A stretch of DNA of 64,000 nt. It comes from Botryosphaeria dothidea. Its lineage: Eukaryota > Ascomycota > Dothideomycetes > Botryosphaeriales > Botryosphaeriaceae. The stretch's first letter is position 1, and each line of letters begins with the position of its first letter. Positions 10,348 through 22,557 of this stretch are shown here, piece after piece. The DNA is taken from contig WWBZ02000040.1 in NCBI GenBank assembly GCA_011503125.2, forward strand, positions 4,092,001-4,156,000. Reading direction: 5' to 3'. The position numbers and the translations under genes were made by a program. Below the pieces are notes generated by a model. The model had not been told where the DNA came from. It saw only the letters and a list, made by a program, of their open reading frames with translations, and searched no databases.

Positions 10348-11915
10348 ATGACCCTCTCAACCAATTTCTTCAGAAAGATCCTCAACTCCGTAAGTCCTCA
10401 TGCAAGTGTCACCCGCCGACTCTTGCTCCGCCGGCCAGTCCCCCGCCGCTCACTCCACGCCCGCGTCGGCCCCATAGCTGCCATTGCGGGCGGTGCAGCT
10501 GGCGTGACTGGACTCGCCGCCTACCTCTCTCAGACCCCCTCCTCCACTGCTTCTGGAAACGACGATGCTTCAATCTTGGTCCCGCAGATACGCCCGCTCA
10601 AGAAAGACGACGAGACCGGCAAGGCCAGGGTCGACAGCCCGGTGAAGGTCCTCGACGTCGCCGCCGCCACCGAGCTCCTGCGCCAGGGCCAACAGTCCAA
10701 ACTGTTCGAGCTCGGCAACGGCCAGAGGGGCCGCTGCGACGTCTTGCGCTTCGCCAGCAACCACCCCGTCGAGGACGAGTACAGCATCGGCACCGGCGCG
10801 GGCACGGGAGGATCCCCATGGACCTTCTGGGGCGTCTACGACGGACATGCGTAAGCACGACTCTTCCTCCCACTCTCGCTCCCGTCAGTCCCAAGACTAA
10901 CGCCAACCTCCCCAGCGGCTGGGCCACCTCCTCGGTGCTCCGCGACACCCTCATCCCCTTCGTGTCCGACGCCCTCTCGCAGCTCCCCGCCTCCGCATCC
11001 TCCTCGCAAATCTCGCAAACCATCACCCGCGCCTTCCTCGACCTGGACGACCGCATCAACGATATCGCCCTCTCAACCATGAACGACCCCTCCGCCTCGC
11101 CCGGCTCCGCCACTGTCCTCTCCGCCATCGCGCCCGCCCTCTCCGGCTCCTGCGCCCTGCTGGCCGCCTACGACCCGTTGCGGTCGACCCTGCGCGTCGC
11201 CTGCGTCGGAGACTCGCGCGCCGTGCTGGGCCGCCGCGACGGCAGCTCCGCCTACGCCACGGTCCCGCTGTCCGCCGACCAGACGGGCAAGAACCCCGCC
11301 GAGCACGCCCGCCTCACCGCGCTGCACCCGGACGAGCCCAAGATGCTCGACCGCGACTCGGGCCGGCTGCTCGGCCTGGCCGTGACGCGCGCGTTCGGCG
11401 ACCACCGGTGGAAGTGGGCGCACGACGCCATCGCCGAGGCGCAGCAGAAGCACTGGGGCACGGCGCCCCGCCCCAAGTCCCGGACCCCGCCCTACCTGAC
11501 GGCGGAGCCGGCGATCGAGGAGACGCGGGTCGGGCCGGGCGACTTCTTGATCATGGCGAGCGACGGGTTCTGGGACCACGTGGGCAGCGAGGACGCGGTG
11601 GCGTGCGTGGCGCGGTGGGTGCAGGCGCGGCGGGCGGGCGTGCCCACGGACGCGCTGCAGTACCGGCCGCGCGAGGGGGGCGTGAAGCAGGGCGGCGAGG
11701 GCTGGTGGCTGGAGGAGGACAAGTACGCGACGTGGCGGGCGACGCCTGAGTTTTTTGTCGCCGAGGATGAGAACGCGGCGACGCATTTGGTCAAGAACGC
11801 GTTTGGCGGGTCGCGCCGTGGCCTGTTCTGCGGCGTGATGAGCACGTATCCGCCAATGAGCAGGAACGTGAGGGATGATATCACTGTGCAGGTCATCTTC
11901 TTTGGAGACGTGTGA
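10348..11915 (+). CDS. Mitochondrial PP2C-type protein phosphatase (PTC5/PDP-like)
   Basis: Two exons (10348-10850, 10916-11915), with a 65-nt intron containing a GACTAAC branch point, give 500 aa. The basic N-terminus with RRLLLRRPVPRRS is a mitochondrial presequence, followed by a hydrophobic Gly/Ala-rich segment near residues 43-60. PP2C signature motifs appear in order: VYDGHAGW (about 163-170), the metal and substrate motif CVGDSRAVLGRRD (about 266), LSADQTG, GLAVTRAFGDH, ASDGFWDHV (about 383) and RDDITV (about 486). All metal-binding aspartates are present. The DGHA motif spans the intron, which confirms the splice. The architecture fits the PTC5/pyruvate dehydrogenase phosphatase branch, which reactivates PDH by dephosphorylating E1alpha. 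Exact orthology among the mitochondrial PTCs is not settled by sequence reading. Confidence 0.88.
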
Positions 11916-12428
11916 ACGGAATGAAAAGCGGAATGGCAGGACAGTGTCCAGGAATCGAAAGGAGGACGACGAAGCTACTCCATGAGGCGTATCTCTTTTT
12001 GCAGCATAAAATTACCCAAGCGGTATCAGATGCTGCGTCATGATCAACGATTTGAAAGGGGAAGGATATGAAAAATCAAGGAAAAGTGATAGCAAACCAT
12101 GGCTGTTGCTAGACCGCAAAGGCACATATAGAGCCAGAACATTCGCATCTGAAAATAAGACTTCAGTACGGGCAGACTGATCGGGTGGCAAACTAGTGTC
12201 CAGTGATGGATGGAAATAAACATTGCAGACTAGGTATAAGGGAGAGAGAAAGGGAGAAAGAAAGCAGCAAGAAACCTTCAGCCAATTAAAAGCTCCCGTA
12301 AACGCCGTCGCTGTGCCCTTCGTGATACCTACAATTAAAAATGAAAAGAGAAACTCTCAATCGACACGGCCGTTGACTCCGGTTATCGGCCCTCGTACTG
12401 CTCGAGAGTCGCAACTTGCCCCCTCTCT
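11916..12428. other. Convergent intergenic spacer
   Basis: 3' flanks of the PP2C gene and the UBL gene. No further feature is seen. Confidence 0.5.
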
Positions 12429-14964
12429 TCAATCCACATCCGCGAAGGACCAACCGTCCCTCTGCCGTGAAGCCGCAACCCCATCTTGACCATCATTCGC
12501 CGCCGAATTGACCGACGACGAGCTAGCCTCTCCTACATCAACAGCCCTGCCCTTGCCCTTATCCACCTTATCCGCCTCTTCAGGCAGCGGAGAGTCATTT
12601 CCAGAGCTCTCAAGCCTATCCGCCTCGCCGTCCACGGCCGGCGCCGCACCCTCACCCTGCTCACTCGCCTGAGCCTGAGCCTGAGCCTGCGCCTGCGCCT
12701 GCTCACGCGCTTCCGCCTCAGCAGCAGCGCGACGCTCTGCCTCCTCCCTGTCCTGCGCGTCCCTCCTCGCCTGCGCCTCCGCCTCCTCTCTCGCCGCGAC
12801 CATGCGCTCTCCAAGTCCCGGCCACAAGCTGGCCACAAACAGCGCCGTCGACCGCTCCACCCCGCGAAGCCTCTCCCGGAACCATGTCCTCTGTTGGTTT
12901 TCGCGCTCCCGCAGAAGCCTCTGCGCCACCTCCTCGGGCGAGGGATCTCTCCTTCTGCCACGGCGACCAGACGGACCGATGTCGACGGCGGCGTTATTGT
13001 TGTTTGCCTCGTTTGCCTGCTCTTGCTGCGCAGCAGGACGCTCTCGCTGAGCCGGCTGCTGTGGTGGGATTCCCACCAGGTTCTCGAAGTAGCGGCGGAC
13101 GCGATCCCAGCGGTTGCCGAGAAAGCGCTCGCCGAGGAGGCCGGCCTGGATGATGTAGATGGCCAGGCCGCAGAGCGAAAGCATGAGGGTGCGTTGCCAG
13201 CCGGCACCGCTGAAGAACCAGAGCATGCCGAAGATGCGGAGTAGGAGCCAGAAGTGCGTCGCGATGGCGGCAATGGGGAATTGCATGGCTTCCTGCTGCT
13301 GTTGAAGGATCTGCTGTTGCAGCGGAGGCTGGATGCCTGCGAGAAACGGGTTTTGGGCAGGGTTATGGGCTTGATTCTCTCGGACGACCTCGCCAGGCGC
13401 TGGGAACAAATCTGCTGCAGGCGCTGGGGCAGCACCGTGCTGCGGATGTATCTGTCTGTCCGTAAGAGTGGCGCGTGTGGGACCCATCAAACGAGCAACG
13501 TCGCTCAAAGCTCGCTGATAGGCAAGATTCTGAGTAAGTGCATCGCCAAAGGATGTCGAACTAGGCGTGGTAAAAGTACCCTCTGGCGAGTATACGATAG
13601 CGTGAGGTCCATTGGGAGAAGAAAGAAGGAAAATATTGTTCGCACTGGCAGATCGGGGAGCTGATTCTGTCCTGGCATCGGTTGCATTTGCACTAGTATT
13701 GTTTGCCTGGGGATCCCTTGCAGTCTGAGTCTCCTGTCGCCTTGCTGTGATGTGATCACCGAGCGTGCGGATAAGACGGCGTGTAGCACTGCGCATGCTC
13801 TCGTTATCCATCTGCAGTGAGACCAGTTCGCGGTTCCGGGAGTAGAATGGGTTGGCAACAAGTGTATGTAGCAACTGGTCCATGGTGTTGAGGTAAATGT
13901 TCAGGCGTTCAATCTCGATGGCCGCACGTTGGAATTGCGCGGGAGGCATAAGCCACACCTCTTCCCTGGAAACATTTGGCGGAGCAAGGATATTGTTGAT
14001 TACGGCGACTTGCTGCTGAGCGGCTTCGAGGTTACTGTGCACTTGGTCCAACATCCTCCGAGAATCCAGACCATTCACCGGATCTGGCAACCGAATCGGG
14101 GCCCTCGGATCCAAGACGATCGGAAGCTGGGGCAGTCCAGGGGCGGGTTGCTGCTGGGGAAGCAGAACAGGACCGTTGTTCACAGAGAAACTCCACCGCT
14201 CCCCATTTGGCCCAATTCCGCCTTGAGTGATAGTTACTCGGCCAGGCTGTAGTTGTGGATGTTGATTACCCGTGCCGGCAGGTTGGGATGCAGATCGGGA
14301 ATGTCCTCCAGAAGCCTGGCCATTACTGCTGTTGTCGGAAGGCTGGACTCCCTCAGACGTCCTTCTCTGGTTGAGGCCCATTTGCATCTGTTGCATTTGG
14401 CGCATGGCAGCTTGGTGTGCGAGGTTCATTTGCTCCATGAAGGCTGCACTGGTGACAGGCACACCTTGCTGGACGTTGGGCGCAGCAAACGGTGGAAGGC
14501 CTGGCCCCGGAACACGGTCAACGCGTGGTGGTTGCGATTGCGGACGATTGAGGTTTGCCGCACGAGCATTGGGAGCATTGTTCGGCGGGGGCATGTGGCG
14601 GAAGGGGTTCGAAGGCGGAGCTGTGGATGATCGGGCGGTAGGGGCTTCGCTGAGGACCATGTGAATATTGTAGACTCGTCCCTGTTGGACCTGTAGCTTC
14701 ATATGAGTATTTTCAGGGAGTAGCATTGTAGTTTAGAAGACGCACATCTCCAAGCACCACTCCCAAGGTTGTTTCATTCATGACCACCCTGCCCAGATAA
14801 ATGATGCGCATGCGCTCCGGGGCGGGATGCGACGGCAATGTGTCTCTGATCTTAAGCTTGAGCTCTCCGATGGATGTGGAAGTTGGTAGAGCAGCGAAGG
14901 TGATACCGCCGTCGGCCTCTGGGGACGGCGACAGAACGCGCACGTCGACAGTCTGGGCAGCCAT
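12429..14964 (-). CDS. Ubiquitin-like-domain membrane protein (HERPUD-like)
   Basis: Two exons (14964-14746, 14690-12429), with a 55-nt intron in phase 0, give 826 aa. Residues 1 to about 85 form a ubiquitin-like domain (VRVLSPSPEADGG, LKLKIRDTLPSHP, RIIYLGRV, QQGRVYNIHMVL). A long Pro/Gln/Asn-rich disordered region follows. Near residues 545-600 there is a hydrophobic pair of segments, including WLLLRIFGMLWFFSGAG and LCGLAIYIIQAGLL. The C-terminus is charged and helical, with a (QA) run. An N-terminal UBL, disordered linker and central membrane hairpin resemble HERPUD1-type ER proteins linked to ER-associated degradation. That role is inference. The intron joins the UBL across VLGD and VQQG, which fits the fold. 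It is divergent from PSD1 over a 400-nt shared promoter. Confidence 0.8.
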
Positions 14965-15363
14965 GGTGAGGGTCCAGGAAGCCGGGGTACTGCGGCAGCG
15001 GCCGGCGTTTGGTTGCGCGACAGCGTTGATGCGGGGCGGCGAACAAGAAGGCCGGGAGAAAATGGGCGTGGGCGCTCTCGCGCGGATTCGATTGTGTGGT
15101 AGGTCAGGAACGGGGAGCACTGAGGGACGGCATCTGGGGCGAGTGGAGGGAGAGGGCGGATGGTCGCGGTGATGGTGGTGCTGGCGAAGGTGCTGGAAAG
15201 CGCAACGTAGATCGTCCAGTGCATGAGCTGCAGGGTCGCACAAGCGAAGCCCAGCGCCCCGGGCCACCACAGCGTCATCGCCGCCGTCCTGCAGCTTTCA
15301 CTTCCGTCACCTCCACGAAACCCACGTTCCGCCCACACCTTGTCCACCACATGCCGCGATAAA
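14965..15363. promoter_or_regulatory. Shared promoter region of UBL gene and PSD1
   Basis: A 399-nt region between two divergent start codons. No clear TATA box is seen. It must contain both promoters. Confidence 0.5.
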
Positions 15364-17237
15364 ATGGCCTCTCACGGGATAGGGCTCGCCCGAACTTCCC
15401 GCCGCATTCACTGCGCACTGCGCTCCCATCCGCTACAGCCCCACGCTTTTGCGCCGCGCTCTCCTCCGCGCCATCCCCGCCTCGCCTCCAGTCAACGTTT
15501 CTTCACCGGCTCTGCACGCCGCCAGAACCAAGGAAAAGAGTCATTCCGTGCAAGACTTAGCGAGGCTCTGAAGAACACAAAGATTGAATGGAGGCCCATC
15601 CCCGTCGCTCTCGGCGTCGGTTTTCTGGGCGCCTTTCAATTCTATCGCATTCAGCGCGATGAAAAGGCCAGGCGAGACAACGAGGAGAGCTCGTACAGGA
15701 GTGGTGACAATGGTGATGGAGAACGGCCTCGCAAGCGGAAGAGGATCCGTCCGAGTGGACCTTGGTATGCATAGTCTCTCGCGCCACTGGCTGTGTGCTG
15801 ACAGTGAACAGGCAAGTCCAGGTCATGTCTACCTTGCCACTCAAGGCTCTCTCGCGCCTATGGGGCCGATTCAATGAGCTAGATATCCCCTACTATCTGC
15901 GTGTCCCCGGGTTCAGACTCTATTCCTTCATCTTCGGCGTCAACCTCGACGAGATGGAAGAACAGGACCTGCACAAATATCCCAACTTGGCCAAATTCTT
16001 CTACCGCACCCTCAAGCCCGGTGTGAGACCCATTGACCCCAACCCGAATGCTGTCGTGTCTCCTGCGGACGGAAAAGTCGTGCAGTTCGGAACCATCGAC
16101 AACGGCGAGGTCGAGCAGGTCAAGGGTGTGACGTACAGTCTGGATGCTCTCCTTGGAAGCAATCCTCCGAGCAGGCGCAGTTCCGATGCCGGGTCGAACA
16201 TCTCGTCTTCCCCCTCCTCGCCGCAGCCGAGCTCTGAACGCAAAGCCGATGGAGACGAAGAAATCATCAAGGCTGACGAGGAGTTTGGTCGTGTCAATGG
16301 TATTTCCTATACGTTACCCAATCTCTTCTCAGGCCCATCCAAGGGCAAGAAGGGCGAGGTCTTGGATCAGTCCACGCCGCACAGCGCCTCAGCCGAAGCT
16401 GAGGTCCGAGCCGACCTTGAGCTGGGCCAGCGGCCGTGGTGGAGTCCAATGACCACCCAAAAGCCCACTGCCCTGTACTACTGCGTAATCTACCTCGCCC
16501 CTGGCGATTACCACCGGTTTCACTCCCCTGTGAGCTGGGTGACGGAGTCGCGGCGTCACTTTGCCGGCGAGCTGTACAGCGTCTCTCCCTACCTGGTGCG
16601 GACGCTGCCCGGCCTATTCACGTTAAATGAACGCGTCGTCCTCCTCGGCCGATGGCGGTGGGGCTTCTTCTCGTACATCCCCGTCGGCGCCACCAACGTC
16701 GGATCCATCGTCATCAATTTCGATCGCGAGCTGCGCACAAACAGCTTGACGACCGACACGGCTGCCGATCGCGCGGCTGAAGAGGCACAACGGCGTGGCG
16801 AGCCGTACTCAGGCTATGCAGAAGCAACGTACTACGGCGCCAGCAACGTGCTGGGCGGCCACGCCCTGAAGAAGGGAGAAGAGATGGGCGGGTTCCAACT
16901 TGGCAGCACCATTGTGCTCGTGTTTGAGGCACCCAAGCCTCAGAGGAAGTCTAGCCTCGATGAAGGCTTCACTGGTACCAAAGGAGGTTGGAAATGGAAC
17001 ATTGAGAAGGGCCAGAAGCTCAAGTTGGACAAGCAATTGGATACGTGGAAGAAGACTAAGCAGGAGCGGATTTTCATTGTCCAATTGGTGAAAGAGAAAA
17101 AGATCAGAGAAAGAGAACCAATCGAAAACGGGACACGTATGCTGGCGTTTGTAATATGTTTGCAGCAAGAGTTGACTTCTGAAGAAATAAAGTGGCGGCA
17201 AAGAATTGCCCGTTCTTCCAATAATGAGAAACGCTAA
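15364..17237 (+). CDS. PSD1: Phosphatidylserine decarboxylase, mitochondrial
   Basis: Two exons (15364-15764, 15812-17237), with a 47-nt intron in phase 2, give 608 aa. It decarboxylates phosphatidylserine to phosphatidylethanolamine at the inner mitochondrial membrane. An Arg-rich presequence is followed by the membrane segment PVALGVGFLGAFQFY. The catalytic part shows PNAVVSPADGKVVQFG, DYHRFHSPV and, near residue 500, the LGST self-cleavage site (GGFQLGSTIVLVF) that generates the pyruvoyl prosthetic group. A low-complexity Ser/Pro insert of about 90 residues splits the domain after VTYSLDALLG. The C-terminus runs about 55 residues past the usual end after WNIEKGQKLK and is Lys/Glu-rich. This may be a read-on extension, an unspliced end or an assembly indel. 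The identification itself is secure. Confidence 0.93.
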
Positions 17238-19563
17238 TTTATTCCATCGACCTTCCCGAAATGACATTCTGTGGCTTTCATCGGTTACAACCATTGCCAA
17301 GCATTGCACTAGTAGACCGGCTTTCGCGCTTCGTATCTGGGAAGTCCAGAATAAGTCTAAAAGGAAATAACGGTCCAGGCCCACAAACGTTTGAATTACG
17401 GATACTGACCTCGGCTCCTCCCGAAAACTTTACAAGATTCGACGTTAGAGTTCCTTCCAGCCGCGGTCCACTTTAACGTAAACGCCAAATTTAAACCCAA
17501 CCTGCTGACAGGGCTTGGTATCAAACTCTTGGGTTCGGGGCGGGATCACGCATAGCCGCGGGCTATAGGGACGCTGTCCGGTGTTGGATTGATTCAGAGC
17601 AATCAGCGTCCGTCTATCAGCAATATACAGAGGTCCACATCGAACGGCCATGTCTTACATGGATCCCTACATGACCGGGGCAGGGAGGATCGTCGAGGAA
17701 ACCTGGGAGCTCAGCTGTGTCAAGAAAAAGCCGGGCGGCAAAGGATGTGCAACGAGTGAAGCCGGGGCAGGGAGGCGAAATGGCCTCCTATGTCGGTGGC
17801 TGCATGTCAGATGATTGTGGAGTCTGCGACACCACGTTGAAAAGATTTCCCTCGCAGGAGAGACGTTGAGGTACAGAGGTGTGTGTCTCTCGTCTCCAGC
17901 TGCACCCCGAGCTCTTTCAGATCCAACGCGCTTTGCCCGCAGCACAGCTGTCCTTGGTGGTCCCCGCGTTAGCACCGTGACATCCGCTGCAGGCTCCCTT
18001 GGAGGTGCTACGGCAGGCTTTGTGCCCGGTAAGCAGCCGCAAGATGCGATGTGCCCCTGCGGAAAGATTTGACCGGTCATGTTCGTACCTAATGGAAGCG
18101 CTGGGCGGCCGCGGCCAACACTGCACGCTATATGGCAGCAATATAGAGCAGCAGGGCCGGGTGTTGAGCCTCAATAAACGGATGTATAATGACGGCAGCA
18201 ACGCAATCAATGCCAGAGGATTGATGGATAACGGCATGTGGAGTAAAGGTCGGTGAGGCGTTCTGTGTAGCCAGCGCGCAGGCGGATGGCAGATGTGAAA
18301 CGCAGGCCTGGCGAATCAGCGGCGCAGTGTTCCAACAGCGCAGTTGCCCAAAGCAGCGGCTGTGCTACGTTACTCGCCGCGAGCAGAGCCTGCCTTTTCA
18401 CGACAGCCAGCCAACCGATGGCGGAGCCCTCGATCGCGAGCGCACCGGCGCGGCTTGCAGCATGCGGCTGGCGTGCATCCCTCATCATTGTTACGGCGCG
18501 GCCGATATCTATCCCTCACACATCTGCGTTTGCAGCGCGGCGGCAGGCAGTGCGGACGGGCAGAGCCTATTTTTGGGGAGGCGTTCCCTATCGACCAACC
18601 GGACAGGGGATCGGGCGGGTCTCTATTCGTGGCAGGGAGATCATGGGCCATTACTCAGAGCACACCCGGCTCCCTCGCCGAAATTCGTTAACGTCACGTC
18701 AGGATGCCTCTGAGATACGGACCGCAGGGCCGGCGGCGGGTGTTGCTGTTGCGGACAAGTTGTACGCATTACGAAGGAGAAACGTCCGGCTGCCACACCG
18801 ACCCAAAACGAAAGCGGCGCCAAGGGCGAGCGCTGTCGTGGGAGGGCAGGGCGCAGCGCAGGTGTGGCTGGCTCTCTTCAGGCGGTTGTTGTGGACGCGC
18901 ATTGGATAACGGCGACGAGGAGCCGGGGTGGTGGGAGGCGCGCGAGGAGGGCGGAGAGGAGCCACCAGGAGCCACCGAGCAATTTCAGCAAGCGCCGCGC
19001 CCGAACGGTCGACGGGCCTTCTCGATGCAGCACACGCTTCCCAGAAGCTTGACCTCGATTCTACACGGCGATGGCGTGTTCAGCGGCAGCTTTCAGCGTT
19101 AGATCTGCCCCTGGCCCACGAATCGCAGGCATGAAGGGCGATATTGCGCGGTCTGATATCGATTCAGCGATATTCATATGGACGGCCATTGGCACCTCGG
19201 GCGCGTGGTGCTGTGCTTATCTCTTCGGGCTTGGCGAGGCTCGGGGAGGCCTGATCCCTCCACGCCCGGACGAGCCTTTCCGCACGCAGATGCTCGCGAT
19301 GCGACCAGCCGAGAGTGTTTTAGCGATGCGCGCGGCCGCCAGGGCCAGCGCAAGGGTCTGGCCTTCATCAAGAGGAATGCGTGTGCGTGCGTCCCGGTCG
19401 TGTGCCCGTCGCAAGCCCAAGCCCATCGTTGCTTCTGCATTGCATGTGCATCCACCACCTCTCACTCCCAGCGCCGCCTTCTCCCCTGTGGCGGCGCGAC
19501 GACTCTCGACGTAGTTAACTGCCTCTCCGTGCCGCCCCAGTCCAGCCGCATCCACGTCTTCTT

Positions 19564-19594
<31 letters not shown>

Positions 19595-19913
19595 GTTGCG
19601 CCGCACACCGTCTCTCCATTCCAGCTCCTGCCAGCACGCCACAAATCCTCGGGGCGTCCGTAACTACCGCTCCTGGCGCGCCTGGCCATCGTCAGCCCTT
19701 TATCCAGCTCACTCATCCCGCCACCCAGTCGTGTCCGCTACTCGAGAGGAATGCCACTTGTATTCCTGTTGCCTACCCGCACTCCGCATATCTGAGCTCA
19801 ACAGAATTCCGCACGTTGATCTTCATCTTCACTGCGCGCACCGCATACCCCACAAACTTTGTTGTCTGCACATACACCAACAAGAGAAAATACATATCCG
19901 CACGAGAAACAGC
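17238..19913. other. Long intergenic region, no supported gene
   Basis: 2.7 kb with many short overlapping frames, none with splice continuity or a recognisable domain. The right part is GC-rich, with a CTT microsatellite at about 19556-19594, and probably forms the promoter and leader of the MIF-domain gene. Confidence 0.5.
19556..19594. repeat. (CTT)n microsatellite
   Basis: About 13 tandem CTT units. Confidence 0.95.
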
Positions 19914-21112
19914 ATGCCTCACTCAGTACACACCCGTACTCCTTCCAACATGTCCAACTCCAACGAGAGAGCATCCACCTCCACCATGTCGTCGGCCGCC
20001 GACCAATTCCCAAAGCCCGTGGGCGCTACCTTGGTTGCGCCGCCGGCAGACCGCGACCAATTCTCCCCCGCTCACTCCAGCTTTTCTTTCGAGGAGTACC
20101 CTCCCAAGTCACCGCGCGGCGTTCAAGAGGGTGACTCGCTCGTCGACCGCAAGAACATCACCCGCGCCATCGAATGGGGCGCGCCTGGAGAGAAGAAAGA
20201 GCTCGACACCACCGAAGGTCTCACCCGCACCGACAAGTCCAAGCGGAGAACCCAGTACTACGATGGCCAATTCAACGAGAGGGACACCACTGGTCCTGCC
20301 CGGGAACGCATCACCAAGGACAGCCCTATCGTTGCCGAGCTCAAGACCAATGTGATCGTAAGTCTGCACCATCCATCGATTCGGACTAGTTTCACGTAGC
20401 CTGACACAGCAATCAGATTAAGGACGAGTACACACTTGTCACAGATCTCTCCTACCAGATGTCCCAGCGTTTCCAGCGCCCCGAACATTGTGTTATGGTC
20501 AACCTTGACCACTCGGCTTGCCTCCTGCTTGGAGGCTCATTCGAGCCTGCGTACATACTCACCATCACCGCCCTTGCCTCCCAGCTCCAGCCCGTGACGA
20601 ACAAACGCAACGCCGCCATGCTTCAGTCCTTTCTCCGGGAGATTCTTGGCGTCTCCGCAGCCCGCGGTATCGTCAAGTTCCAAGCCATTGAGGAGGCCAA
20701 CCTGGCCACCGACGGACGCACGGTCCTGGGCGAGATCGAGCGCGAAGAGAGGAAGCAGGCGGAGGAGAATGGTGGCTTGAAACGCGCCATGACGAAGGCC
20801 TCCAGGAGATCTAGCCTCAAGCCCAAAAAGAGTCTGACACTGTCGCGCAAAGGATCTACCAGGTCAGGTCGCGTGATCACTCCGCCCATTCCCAGCCCCG
20901 GCCCTTTCGATTCCGTCACCGCGATTCCTGAATACGAGGAAAAGGACTACCTTGCCCCCATCGACGGCAGGTTGAACGGGGTTTCGACGAGGAAAACCAA
21001 GCCCTCGACGATGAAGTCGACACCGAACCTCGTTCCGCCGCCAATCCCGGATGACAAGCCGCTGCCGAAGATGGGAAAGAGGAAGAGCTTCATTGCCATT
21101 TTCAGAAAATGA
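19914..21112 (+). CDS. MIF/tautomerase-domain protein
   Basis: Two exons (19914-20357, 20417-21112), with a 59-nt phase-0 intron, give 379 aa. Residues about 138-250 match the macrophage migration inhibitory factor fold: PIVAELKTNV, DLSYQMSQRFQRPEHCVMV, LLLGGSFEPAYILTITAL, LQSFLREILGV and GIVKFQAIEEANLATDG. In animal MIF the catalytic base is the N-terminal Pro1. Here the equivalent proline (P138) is internal, behind a disordered Ser/Pro-rich extension. The C-terminal third is basic and Ser/Lys-rich (KASRRSSLKPKKS, GKRKSFIAIFRK). There is no signal peptide. L-dopachrome or phenylpyruvate tautomerase activity would need processing or a different mechanism. Another ATG 36 nt downstream is an alternative start. 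The domain assignment is firm and the function is not. Confidence 0.82.
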
Positions 21113-21869
21113 TTGGCTTGTTTGAGGTTAGCATATGTCGGTCTCACTCATTTGGCTTTTTGCGGAAGGTGTTGGTTCAAACGGATACAGGATTCTGGAT
21201 TTTCAGAGTACGACGAGATGGACTGTCTCAAAAGACGGCGGGCATGGTGGCACAAGGCTGCTGCATAGCATTTGTGGCGTTCTCTGGTTCCAGGTTTTCT
21301 TTTGTGTGGTATTCCTCGAATGTCTCTTGTTAGCATTGCTTTCGTCGAGCATGGCAGCGCAGCATATACCCTTTCCTTTTTATTTTTACTACGAAACCAA
21401 ACATCGGCGCATGTTCTCGCCGACGACTCGTCTTAATTGTTTCATAGACTCTCAAATCCGTATTCTTACAGAAGACTGCCTCGATCGCGTGATACCATTG
21501 CGCGTCACTTTGCACATCCGGTCACTTTGCACATCCGCTTAGCCCTGCTGCAGGCGGTTTCGCACTCGCAAGCCTCATGCATGACATGCGATATGCCATC
21601 TACACTGCCAAGAGAAATTTGGCTATATTCGCAGTCATGTAGACGATCCACTCCGCGCCGTTGCTCCACAATAATTGCATCTGAAAGCGGCACAGCGGGA
21701 TCGAACGCTTTCCCGATTGGGGAGCACCTTGGCTAGCGTGCACGTGCAAACGCGTCGCGTCCAACCCTGCCCAACGCGCCCCAGACCCACCCGACGCGCT
21801 CATATACACAAATCGTCATCGTCGCCTCTTCCGCTCCACACAAGCACAAACACCTCGAACGCAAGCATC
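21113..21869. other. Intergenic spacer
   Basis: 3' flank of the MIF-domain gene and promoter of the CENP-X gene. No feature is supported. Confidence 0.5.
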
Positions 21870-22557
21870 ATGCCGCCGGTCCGCACAACTAGCAAGAACA
21901 CGGCCTTCAAGCCGCCACGAAGAATCAGCGGCAATTCGAATACCAGCGACCCCGGCGCCGCGTCGTCCAAAGCTACGGCTCCCCGCCCAGCGGCGACGGC
22001 CGCCGCCAGCAAGCCTTCAGCAGTGTCTTCTTCGTCGCGCGCAGCAGCGTTCAGACCTGCCGCTGCCGCCGTCACCATCTCCGACTCGGACATCGATGAC
22101 ATCGACGACGAGGACGACCTGGACGACGACGACGACGAGGAGGAGGAGGATGTCAACGACAGCGTTCACCGACGCCGCTCGACCAACGCCCAGGACGCGT
22201 CGACGGCCGTGCCGGCGCCGTCGCAGGACGCCGAGGACCAGCCGCCCATCCCGCCGAAGCTGCTGAACCGGCTGCTGCACGAGGGCTTCGAGGACGAGGA
22301 CATGCGCATCGGCAAGGAGGCCATGGCCGTGGCGGGCAAGTACGTCGAGACGTTTGTGCGCGAGGCGCTGGCGCGGGCCATGTACGAGCGGGAGGAGGCG
22401 GACCGGGAAGAGGGCGGAGGGGGCGACGGCTTCTTGCAGGTGAGTGTGAATGGGATTGATTATTTCGTGCATGCGGGGATTTTAATGCGGGAATACTTTT
22501 TTTTGGCAGGTCGAGGATCTGGAGAAGCTTGCACCGCAGCTGCTCCTTGACTTCTGA
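21870..22557 (+). CDS. MHF2: Centromere protein X / MHF2 histone-fold protein
   Basis: Two exons (21870-22439, 22510-22557), with a 70-nt intron in phase 0, give 205 aa. The C-terminal half matches CENP-X: IPPKLLNRLLHEGFED, MRIGKEAMAVAGKYVETFV and REALARAMYEREEAD. The final short exon supplies VEDLEKLAPQLLLDF, the conserved C-terminal helix of the histone fold. The last exon is only 15 codons, but its close match to the family confirms the splice. CENP-X pairs with CENP-S (MHF1) in the inner kinetochore and the FANCM/Mph1 DNA-repair complex. The N-terminal half is disordered, with Ala/Ser-rich sequence, a SDSD motif and a long Asp/Glu tract (about residues 72-92), much longer than in animal CENP-X. 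Confidence 0.85.

Noticed and set aside
12486..13435. Long frames overlapping the UBL-domain gene in other frames
   Set aside because: Low-complexity Ser/Arg/Leu sequences produced by the repetitive Gln/Ala coding region.
17473..17650. A structured-looking block suspected to be a small RNA gene
   Set aside because: It does not match 5S, tRNA, U snRNA or SRP landmarks that I can recall, and no Pol III terminator follows.
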